From the NCBI GenBank assembly GCA_964019415.1, contig OZ025871.1:10730256-10794255 (forward strand): 64,000 bases of DNA. Reading direction: 5' to 3'. The notes under the pieces were generated by a model, which saw nothing but the letters and a program-made list of their open reading frames with translations, ran no database searches and was not told the DNA's origin. Positions 36,429 through 46,524 of this stretch are shown piece by piece. Within the stretch, counting starts at the first letter, position 1. The number at the start of each line of letters is the position of its first letter. The position numbers and the translations under genes were made by a program. Origin of the DNA: Ianthella basta (lineage: Eukaryota > Porifera > Demospongiae > Verongiida > Ianthellidae).

Positions 36429-36650
36429 GGTACATAATAGCGGTAGTCTGGGACAGTTCCACATCTGATCGATGGCATTAATTTTAGTAATTTCGGCAAC
36501 TTGTTGAAAACAAGCCATGATTGACTACGTTACTGTCCATAGACCTTTGAAACAACATGGAGTTGCAAGGAAGTGCTGCTACCGGGAATCGGACCCAGGA
36601 CATCTGGCTTTGCTGCCAGTGCTCTAGCCATTGAGCTACGATGCCCCGCA
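36429..36650 (-). repeat. tRNA-derived SINE, copy 2, with intact A and B boxes
   Basis: On the minus strand the A box TAGCTCAATGG (36628-36638) and the B box GGTCCGATTCC (36585-36595) are correctly spaced in a tRNA-like head. The tail is shared with copy 1. The acceptor ends do not pair and the anticodon loop has only six bases, so it is not a working tRNA gene. Confidence 0.75.
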
Positions 36651-37213
36651 GGCAACCACTCGCTTCGCAGCCCCTATGAACCATGCTTATGCATAATATG
36701 AAATTGCACATTCTAATTTTTAACTACAGGAGAGCACAACTGCCATAGACAAAATGCACATCTGATGATACAGCCCAATATTTCTGCTTTCAAAAGTGCT
36801 CGTCCTTTAGCATATGCACAATTAATGCAATTGACTGAAAAACATTTGGGAATGTATGTACGCACTATTGGCTAATCCAATTTGCTTTTGCCATAAAATT
36901 CCTTCCTTCCTATTAACTGCCTATCGAAGGATGGGAGCTGATTGAGATGACCTCGACTCTTACAATAGCTAGGTGGGTAGAGCCTTTGCAACCTGACCCA
37001 TTGTGAACACAGAGTAATACTTATTGTTGAGTTGCTTGTCATCGACCTGTTACCACTACTTCACCATTTCTCAGGATATTCCACTATTAAATTATTATTC
37101 TTTCTGCATCCTAAGTGCAAGTCTGCACCAAGCACACAACCTGACCTTTGTGCAACCCAATAATTATTTCGTACATCATGCTGTTTTTGTTGTACAAAGA
37201 ATGTTGATGTCAT
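36651..37213. other. Intergenic, nothing recognised
   Basis: I see no gene or repeat with support in this stretch. Confidence 0.4.
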
Positions 37214-37411
37214 ATCTAGCCCTACAAACATTGGACATCTGGTGCCCCAGTGTACTTCACCAGGGAATTTTGCATCCCCTACAAACATTAGGCATCTGGT
37301 GCTCGAGTGATCTTCAAATAAGAATATGGCATCCCCTGCAAACATTGGGCATCTGGTGCCCCAGTGTACTTCACCGGGGAATATTGCATCCCCTACAATC
37401 ATTGGACATTT
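37214..37411. repeat. Minisatellite of about 56 bp, left part
   Basis: Units contain GGCATCTGGTGCCCCAGTG, then TTCACCGGGGAAT or TTCAAATAAGAATA, then GCATCCCCTACAAACATT. The array continues at 38430 after a 1-kb insertion. Confidence 0.85.
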
Positions 37412-38429
37412 GTGATAGGATTTGCGAAAAGGGCCTATTTGGGGCAACTCACGATTTTGGGTTAAGCACATAGCGTGAAAGTGCACTCGATGAGCTTCCT
37501 ATTGCACTTTACTGCACTTCGCTAGCGTGTTCCGTTACCGAGATATACGTGCTGGAAGTTCAGAATTACGAGCGGTCTGATTTCAAGAAATCGGCGTTCA
37601 AACATTTACTTCCGGTAAAACCGCAACATTCCGCATTCTACCGTGTTACGAATGATGTCACCACAAACATGGTAGAGCTGGACAATCATGCTACGAACGT
37701 TTTCTTTTCGCAGTCGTCTCTGAGTATCGTGGGCTCTTCTTGGCTGGGCGTCGCATCCTACTATACAGCATGCTCCTCTGGAAGGTCACTTTGAACCCAG
37801 CGTATTCGTGCTAAACTGGAATTGATGAAAGAGTACTCGTGTTGGAGTCGCCCATCGTTGGCTGCGGCGTCCTTGCAGCTGGTAGAGTCCCTTCCAGCAT
37901 CAGGTAAGCCAAAGTAGTGGATCATGTTTATTCAAAGTGCCTGCTGCTCGTCTTCGCTGAACAAAAGGTATCCGCCGTTTTACCGAATCCGTAGCCCTTG
38001 TAGGCATCACTGAAGGCTACAAGCGACGCCGCTGTAAACGTGCTCAAGTAGAGAGATGGTGCTGGCAGCACAAAGGCGCAGACAAGCCTGCAGAGGGGAT
38101 TTGCAGGCTTGTCTTATCTTCTTCCTGAGAGAGATGAATACACTTAACGTACGGCCTTTCTCCATTTCTCCGTAGATGTTTTTGTTTACTATCCGTATCA
38201 CATTTCCGGTATACTCCGTTCACAAACAATGTGACCGCGGCCGTGAAAATGTTCGGTACGCATGAAAGGGCTACGAGTTTCAAACTTAGCCAGAAGGTAG
38301 GGAATACATCATAGGTACTAATGATGCAATAATCCGCGATTGCGTGTAATATCACCACCGCGCGAGTTTACCCCCATACTAACAAGTTTACATTGCCCCC
38401 AAATAGGCCCTTTTCGCAAAGCCGGTCAC
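37412..38429. mobile_element. 1018-bp TIR element inserted in the minisatellite
   Basis: The inner inverted repeat is exact: TTTGCGAAAAGGGCCTATTT on the left and its complement at 38400-38420. It extends outward with mismatches to GTGATAGGA and GTGACCGGC. ATTT follows the right end and also precedes the left end, giving a probable 4-bp target duplication inside the repeat unit CATTTGGTGCC. The interior has two open frames of 81 and 104 codons without recognisable domains. Superfamily unknown. Confidence 0.82.
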
Positions 38430-39143
38430 ATTTGGTGCCCCAGCGAATTTCACCAGGGAATTTGGCATCCCCTGCAAACATTTGGCATCTGGTGCTCGAG
38501 TGATCTTCAAATAAGAATACGGCATCCCCTATAGACATTGGACATCATGTGCCATAGTGAATTCAAAATTCACTGAGGAATATAGCATCCCCTGCAAACA
38601 ATGGGCATCTGCTGCTCCAGTGACTTCACCAAGGAATATTGCATTCCTCGCAAACATTAGGCATCTGGTGCCCCTGTGAACTTCACTGGGGAATATTGCA
38701 TCCCCTGCAAAATTTGGGCATCTGGTACCCCAGTGATCTTCAAATAAGAATAATTGCATCCATTAAAGCATTGGGCAACTGGTGCCCCAGTGTACTTCAC
38801 CGGGGATTATTGCATCCCCTACAAAATGTGGGCATCTGGTGCCCAGTCATCTTCAAATAAAATATTGCATCCATTAAAACATTGGGCAACTGGTGCCCCA
38901 GTGTACTTCACCGGGGAATATTGCATCCCCTACAAAATTTGGGCAACTGGTGCCCCAGTGATCTTCAAAAAAATATTGCATCCCCTACAAAATTTGGGCA
39001 TCTGGTGCCCCAGTGATCTTCAACTAAAAAAATTGCATCCCCTACAAAATGTGGGCATCTGGTGCACAGTCATCTTCAAAAAAATATTGCCTTCATTAAA
39101 ACATTGGGCAACTGGGGCCCCAGTGTACTTCAGACAGAACTGA
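38430..39143. repeat. Minisatellite of about 56 bp, right part
   Basis: About thirteen further variant units lie here. Two unit types alternate, one ending TACTTCACCGGGGAATATT and the other ATCTTCAAATAAGAATA or A-rich variants. The last units merge into the inverted terminal sequence of the Penelope-like element, so the array probably grew from that terminus. Confidence 0.85.
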
Positions 39144-39985
39144 CATGGGACACTTGCAGTGGCAGAGTGACTACTAAATGTGAGGATTTTTTACTAATCG
39201 CAAAGTTCACTAATGACTATTGTACATGTTGAAAATGATAGCTTACCATGTGTAACACTTGGCTACGGAACGACACTTTGAATGTACAGGGTGCTCAACT
39301 CAGTCCAGGCAGCAATAATACAACACGAGAGGCAAAACTGCGCATGCGTACAGATGAGGTAAGACTACCAGAATAGGTACAATCAATAAGCAGCACTATC
39401 TAGTTAAGCAACACACAGTACAATACTCTAGTTAGTGAGGAGTACAGTCAACAAAGGATGGATGCACCAAATATACAATATTTGTGCTACAATATCACCG
39501 CACTACATCATGTACCACATACAAGGAACTGCATACGCTTATGTAAGCAGCTCGGAATGCCCGGAAACGGAAGTACCATAGTATATACTGGTGTTAGATT
39601 GGACAGTGTACCTGTGATTGCCATGTCCCTCAAGCATATTCACAAATGAATGTGTAGCCCTCATCTTAGGAAATTCTGTAGTGAATAATGAAATCCATGC
39701 CATAATTATTGGTGAATAATGTCTACCAATGCATGTCTACAGCTATGTTTACACTGCAGAAATAATGCAATGAACTTTATTCCATTAGGTTTTACACTAG
39801 TCAGAATTCACAATCTATTTCAGACGTTTCGGTAGCAATCATCGGCTACCTTCAGTGAATGGCATAAGAAAGCACTTTACTCTGTCTAAATAGCATGTGG
39901 ATTCAGTAGTTACTCTGCCACTGCAAGAATCCCATGTCAGTTCTGCTTGAAGTACACTGGGGCACCAGTTGCCCAATGTTTGCAG
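39094..39985. repeat. Inverted repeat bounding the Penelope-like relic
   Basis: Arms at 39094-39178 and 39905-39985 are inverted copies: CCCAGTGTACTTCA, AGAACTGACATGGGA and TTGCAGTGGCAGAGT appear in one orientation on the left and complemented on the right. The interval of about 730 bp includes ACGTTTCGGTAGCAATCATC at 39826-39845, a word I associate with the pseudo-LTR area of Penelope-like elements. Confidence 0.75.
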
Positions 39986-40613
39986 GGGGTGTCACAGCTT
40001 TGTCATCGTCGGGCGTGGAATGGGTACAAGAAGAGAAGGAGGTGACAGGAGCTCTGAAGCAGAATGGCTACCCATCTAGCTTTGTCTACAGGCACTTTTG
40101 CCCTGGTAGATCAAGATTGTTGGACAGAGAGGAGCAGAGACCCAAAGGTACTCTGACATTGCCCTACATCAGCAACCTCTCTGAAGCCATCAGACGACTA
40201 CTTGCACCACTGCACATTCAAGTTGTGTTTCGCCCCCTGATGACACTTCGCCAACACCTAGTGCACCCCAAGGACCCAGTGCTCATGGACAAATGGAAGG
40301 GGGTGGTTTACTCCATACCCCTTGCACCGAGTGCCCAAAGGTGTACATTGGGCAGACTGGGAGGTGCCTGAAGCAATGGCTGAAGGAGCATTGGTGTGCC
40401 CTCAAGAATGGTGATGTGACTGCTTCTGCACTTGCAGAGCATGCACTGACAGCAGGTCATGGCATAGACCTCAGCAAGGCAGAGGTGTTCGACAGCCACT
40501 CTTATGCCACCACACATTGCCTGCTTGAGAGCTGGCACATTCAGAGGAATGCAGACATGCTGAACAGAGAGCGAGGGACTCTGACAGAGGTTTATACGGC
40601 ATTACTAGACTGA
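39985..40613 (+). pseudogene. Penelope-like retroelement, end of RT and GIY-YIG endonuclease, frameshifted
   Basis: The upstream frame reads KQNGYPSSFVYRHF, then LTLPYISNLSEAIRRLL and VVFRPLMTLRQHLVHPKDPV, the C-terminal RT-linker region of Penelope-like elements, and reaches KGVVYSIP. An apparent 2-nt insertion near 40322 moves the rest to another frame: CTECPKVYIGQTGRCLKQWL (the GIY-YIG core, with YIGQTGR) and ALAEHALTAGHGID, then LLESWHIQRNADMLNRERG and a stop at 40611-40613. The catalytic RT part is missing. It is a dead fragment oriented opposite to the receptor genes. Confidence 0.88.
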
Positions 40614-41464
40614 ACTCTGTATTTGCTTTATGACTCCGCCCACTCACATCTTCCTGCTAGTGTCATTGTGTACTATTAATTTTTGCCTCCTCCAACCTGT
40701 CCCTATTTTCATGTACTTACTGCTGCATGGATAGTAAGTGTTCTATGAGGTAAACATCACCACTCACCTCATCGTACACTGTCATTATGTGTATGTATGT
40801 TGGACAGTAACATGATGTTGAGTGTGCAAATTGTTCCATGTCTGTAGCTACAGTAATTCCCATCATAAATAAGGAGATAATATTGATGCCATAAACAGTT
40901 CACACCACCATGCATTCAATTCTTAGAGCAAGTTAGACTTGCTTGGGAGAGAGACTATTTATACTGTTTTCAGTTCCTTGAATACATTATTGTTTACCTT
41001 TCTATTCCTCTGTATTATAGTACAATAGCAGCCACAGGCATTACTGGAATTGCTTGGGGTACGCATAATTGAGTCTTCTTAATTTTGTTGAGAGGCTATT
41101 TTGAATGTTTTCAGTCCCTTGAATACATGATTGCTTACCATTGTATTCCATTGTATTACAGTACAACAGCAGCCACTGGTACTGCTGGACTTGTCTGATA
41201 GTAGCATGTATGTTAATGTGCTGAATCAATGCATTCCTCCTTGCAGCAACAATCAGTGTATCCAACAACAAGCGAACTGTATCTAACACAAAACATTAAA
41301 TGGATGATTAACAAGACTACAGTTTAAGTCATGATATTTAGCTCCATATGTTCTGAATACGTACACAGTGCTCTATGGACATTGGTACAACCAAAAGTAT
41401 AACACTCCAAGCCTATAATGTATTATAAAGTAATTTAGTGACACGTAACAGCGATGTGCTGTAT
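40614..41464 (-). other. 3' flank of gene 3
   Basis: From about 40680 this is the family downstream flank, parallel to 14270-14915 and 59690-60380. Within it, 41040-41160 repeats part of 40920-41010 (TTGAATACAT, GTTTACC, CCATTGTATTA). No other gene is seen. Confidence 0.6.
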
Positions 41465-44400
41465 TCATACAGCCAAATCTACGACAACTGATTCTGTATT
41501 TTGATTTTCTAGAAGTGTTTCTTCACTCTGAGTTTCTGTCTCTGATTCCTCATCTGATGAAGTGGGGGCTCCAGCACGAAGTTCTGTTATTTGAATAAAA
41601 TTACCAAGTCCTTCTGTTGGATCTATCACCAGTGGTTCTACATCATCTTCTTCATTTTCCTCCTTCTTCTGACAACATCTGAAATTAGTGCACTTCATAT
41701 ACACCTTCCTTCCACATAGAATAGCAAGATACAAAAGAGGCAGGAAAATGCAGATCATCCTAATAGAAGCAAAGAATTGCTTTGCCTGAAGTGGAGTCTC
41801 TGAAATATTCAATAACAGACTCAGGACAAGAATGAGGGACATGTTCCCAAGAACAGCAGTGTCAAGGATGTTGAGGTGACTAACAGTGTATGGTACTTGT
41901 AGTCTATGTTGGAAGATGACAACTAGCTGTGACAATAGTAATGTAAGGATGAGTTGGATGCAGAGTGCAACTTCAGCTCTTGGTATGAAGACAGAAGCTA
42001 GAAGATGAATAATGCGGTAAAATAGATAAAGCGAAGAGACGATCCTGTAACGTTCTTTGTAGCAGCCTTGAAAGACATTGACAAAGTGGTAGATCCATCT
42101 GTCAGTGTAGACATTGCTGCAGAATGTCTGCATCCTCTGTAGCTTCCTCAATGGTGGCACAGCTATGATTAGTCTGCCAAACAACTGAGGCACAATGGGA
42201 AGAGTGAGGAGCAGGAAGGGTGGCAGAAGGACAAACACTAGCAGTATGATAATGGCTGGTATGAAGTAGGCAATGTGTTGAATGGAGCCATAGGGCACAG
42301 ATCCCTGCCACCACACAACCATCCTCTCTTCTCCATCCTCTCCTGTGATGGTCTGGTTGACTAGGATGTATGAGGAGCTGACAAGAAAGCGAGTGAAGCC
42401 GAGAATGACAAAGGCGGGAAGTGCTCTGTCATAAGACATGCCATCTGAGTACTTTGCCTTCCATCGTCTCATCCGTCTGAGACACTGGTCCACTCGGTGA
42501 CAGCATATCCACTTCTCTGCTGACCTCTCAAGAACAATGAGTGTGATGGCCACTATCAGTGGGACGAGTCCAATGGAGTAGTGCAACAAGAGTGTCTGTA
42601 ACAGTGTGAGGTGTGAGTGTGGAATGAGACAGTATGGAGGTAGGAGCACACCAAAGAAGTCCAAGTTCCACATGCCATACAGAAATCGATACATCTTGAC
42701 AAATGCAATATGCATTGTTCCTAACTCAGCATCACCTCTGATACTGGAGAAAGCAAGGAGTTGTGCAAACAGAAGGAAAGAGTTGAATCTTCCTGACACC
42801 AAGTCAATGTTGAACAGCATCACAATGAACATGACAACCAGCATGGGCACCCACTCACTGAGGATCCAAACAAGAAGTCCCACTGTGCTGAGACCATCCT
42901 GACAACTGGTGCACACTGGCCTCATTCCATTGAAGTTTATTGCAATGCTGCTTCCTTCTAGGCAGTCTCCACAAAGAAGGCCTTTGCGTTTTGACCCTCC
43001 ACAGACTATATCTTCCAGTAGGTGCCTGGAATTGTTATTAGGAAGAACGCTTTCATATGTTTGACAATATCCTGGTGGACAAGGTGCACTAAAGAACTTC
43101 TGTCCATCACAGCTGTGTTGGTCATTGGATGGCAGATACCCAGCCCAATGTTCTTCCTGCAGGACAGCACCAATGTTGTTTGGATCAGTTTCATTGCACT
43201 CTTCTATTCCCAGCAATGTAGTCATTCCACAGTGACATGTTCCCATGTCTCCAGTTCCAATTCGGTATATGTAGCCAGGTGGGCAGCACTGGAGCTCTAT
43301 GTTCATTATTAAGAGTAAATTGTTATTGTTGACCGACTGAAGTGCAAGTTGTGCAGTTTTATTTTTAGTTTTGCTGCTTTCATTGGTGGAGGAGTTAGCC
43401 ATGCTATGCTTAAAGGGAATGCCATGTAAAATCACTGTAAAATCAGCCGTGTACTTTGAGAAAGGGTTGAGTTGGACATCAGTTGTGGGCTCTTGTGTGA
43501 TAATCTGTACTGTGAACACTGTACTGACAGCATTTCCAAGGCTATCATATGTGTTCCTGTGGGGCAGTTGTTTCTGTTTACCAGGAATGAACTTGACAGT
43601 GAATGGGTGGTCTAAATCAATAGGTCCGCCATCAACATGATCTGGGCTGGACACTGCCTGTGGAAGTGTGCCAATGAATGGGTTGCGAGTGCCATTGCAA
43701 TATTGATTATTGATGGTATCACTGCATATCAGACCTATTTGCAACCAAAATTCAATAGCTTCTGCTCTCAAGAAGCTATAACTAGTGATATTCTCAAATT
43801 GCTGCAATGGGAATGGTGCTTGATTCACAGTCATTTCATGATTGCTGAAGTTACTTTCAATACTTGAGATATTTTGCTGTACAGAAAAGAAGAGCTACAA
43901 ATAGCTATCAATGCAACTGTCTGCTTCACTGATATAAACCGACTGTCCTTCACGTTTTGCTGAGTTATCTTGGAACAGGATACCTGAGTGATTTACTGCC
44001 GGTGCCTGTCCTTGTTCATACTGAATGAAACAACGTACATGAGGTACAGCATGTGTTGTTGGATGTACATATATAGCACCTCCTCGCTGGAAAGCATAGT
44101 TATTCCTCAAAATCAAGAATGATTGAGTGGAAACACGTATGTAACTTTCACCATACAATGCAATTGCTCCTCCATGTGGAGCAACACAATACGACAACTT
44201 TGTCGATGAGTAAGGTTGCAAGGTAATCTCGGAATCAACTGCTAGAATTCCTTGGGAGGCTGCCCCACAGTACAATTCCCCTTGAAGTCTAATCTGTACC
44301 GATGATAGGAAAACCAAGCTGGTATTAGTTTGTATCTGCATTTGAAAGAATGGATTATCCTGCTTCTTCATTAATTCTGAAGTAACATTCATTGCTATAA

Positions 44401-46524
44401 CTATATTGTCCAATGCCTTAAGATCATAGGAGTTATCCTTTGTGGAATTCTTGTAGTATTCTTCAAAGGTTGCTGCAAACATTGTTCTGTACAGTTTGTC
44501 AAATTCTTCATCATACCATCTGCTCTTTATACAAAAACATTTGGTTTCGATGAGAGTGATCCCATGAAATAATGCTTTTCTGTACTGTGGTGATGACTGT
44601 AGGGCATATGCATGTCCGTAGTCTGCTTGATTGTCCACAAAAGTTGAATCATTCAAGTAAACTTCATCTCCACTATCTCCAGTGAATGGAGAGTGCACAT
44701 AAAGCACAGATAGCCCACCACCAACTCCACCTATTGCCTGATTGTGGATGATGTTTGAATTATTCATTATAACTCTATTTTCTGTTGCAAACATTGCTTT
44801 ATCAGTCTCAAATGTTACAAGAATACCTCCTCCTGTACTGATATGAGGAGTGATTAATGTGTTATGTATGACATATATGACAAATAGAGAAACTGTATTT
44901 CTTGCTGCGCGAGTGTTGAAGTTGATGTACATGCCACCTCCAGAACTTGCTTTGTTACCATAAACTAATACACCTCCTGCAAAATTCTGTTTTTACTTGA
45001 TGAATCACTCAGTATCATTTGAATCCCACCCCCTCGCAGAGCTGTATTGTTCTCCAACCTTACAAAGTGTAATGTGATAGCGTTGTGAGATGCATAACCT
45101 CGAAATCCTGCAATTAGACCTCCACCTGCTGCTTGTTGATTTGCAATAATGCTTCTCTCTAAAAATACATTATTTCTTGTACAGCTACACTGAAAGTCAA
45201 ATAGGGCACCTACACCCGATACCTTAACAGTTGTACCATTCACTATCTGCAGATTCTGTATATATGCCAAATTTTTAGTGGAATTGTCACCAAAGACCAT
45301 TGTGAATCCATACAAAGTGATATTTGAATTTCCTCGTGCTGAAATAGATGTATTTTCTAAATGAACTCTGTTCAATGCTGCTAGTGCTTTGAAAGTGACA
45401 GCCAAGGCATAAACATTCACAGGACCATAGCTTGCAACCACATGTGAATCAGTGACATTTATTGTGTTATATGATGTCTGCACTTGCAGTTGAACAGAGT
45501 TGTATACTGAGAGCTTGTTTTCACTTGCAATCATCCCAAGCTGTCTTCTAGTACATTCTGCTAGGACTTCAGTTTCATTCTTGCTACTGTAGTGTTCGTC
45601 CCAACCATCCATTACGTTTATACTAGCTAAAGTTACAGTGTTATTGCGCATGTTATCAAACAAGCCTACGCGTATCCCTATGCCAGTTACTGGTGCACTG
45701 TTGAAGACTGTTACATTGTACAGTGATATTCTATTGCCACTTCCAGTTCCACTAAGGAAGATGTCAATTCCCTTAAACAACATTAAAGGGTCATACTCGG
45801 TGTGAGTGTTTGTGTTAATCATTTGTACATTATTCATGTACAGACTGAAATTCTGTACTGGTGATTGTTTTTGTCCATGGATGTGATAATGACTTCCGCC
45901 CCCATGTGTTCCATTATGCAGTACAGAGACATCATAAAGAGTGAAAACACCATGGGTGACAGCATTCATTAATACTATGCCTGTGCCATATTGTTCAGTT
46001 ATGTGAACAGTTACAAGTTGTAGTGTCACATTGGTGCAGTTGGTAAAGTACAGGGTAGGGATATAGTCAATGACTTTGGGAAGTTCTTGAAGGCCACACC
46101 CTTCAAACACTATTCGTCCAATCTGTAATTCTATAAATGATGAGAAAGAAACTGCAGTTCCATGCCAGCACATGACTATAGGTCGATTGGTGGCACATTC
46201 ACCTTCTATCTTTAGAGCAAATGATCTTCCTTTGGCTATTACAAATTTGAATGACTGAAGTTTGTGGGTGCCGCATTTAATCTTGATGGATGTTCTGTTC
46301 ATTCTATTTTGTAGAGCGTACTGCAGTGACCTGCATGACTTGCTAGGAGGTGGCTGTGCCATCAGTGCACCTACTGGTGTGTGGTGTATGCATTGAGGAC
46401 CGTCCTCTCCCTTGGTGTCAACCCACATGACTCTGTCACTCCTGACAACTGTCACTAGGCAACACAGCACCATCCACAGTAGGTGAGATCTTGACTGCCT
46501 TTGAAGGACTTGAGGCTGCTCCAT
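41465..46524 (-). pseudogene. Gene 3: receptor-family pseudogene with a 1-nt deletion and a nonsense codon
   Basis: The start ATG at 46524 (MEQPQVLQRQ) is followed by the signal peptide and the invariant cap. The first frame runs 519 codons and stops at 44965. Alignment with gene 2 shows one base missing at about 44983: plus strand GCAAAATTCTG here, GCAAATATTTTG in gene 2. The next frame restores FAGGVLVYGNKASSGGGMYI and runs to a TAG at 43895-43897 after CIDSYL. Beyond it the same frame continues without shift into 41465, so this is a single nonsense change in the variable linker before the neck. The membrane core and tail (QITELRAGAPTSSDEE) are intact. A short insertion (HRLQVP) lies between two of the last helices. 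The leader region lacks the TATA/DR1 module of genes 1 and 2. Confidence 0.9.

Larger units (their letters stand above)
33886..36650. repeat. Second copy of the tandem duplication
   Basis: It begins TGGGCTTGAGCTTGAGCTTG as in the first copy, with a C22 tract at 33955-33976 (24 in copy 1). It matches copy 1 through the promoter blocks and the SINE. A 782-bp insertion splits it at 34838-35619. The two copies differ at scattered positions, so the duplication is not very recent. Confidence 0.85.

Noticed and set aside
36575-36648. Possible tRNA gene on the minus strand
   Set aside because: The A and B boxes are good, but the anticodon stem closes on a 6-base loop, the acceptor ends do not pair, and the body continues into a tail shared with a second copy. 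It is a tRNA-derived SINE.
41465-46524. Gene 3 as three separate genes or as a gene with introns
   Set aside because: The second and third pieces are in the same frame, separated by one TAG, and the first and second by a single missing base. No splice sites are needed or seen.
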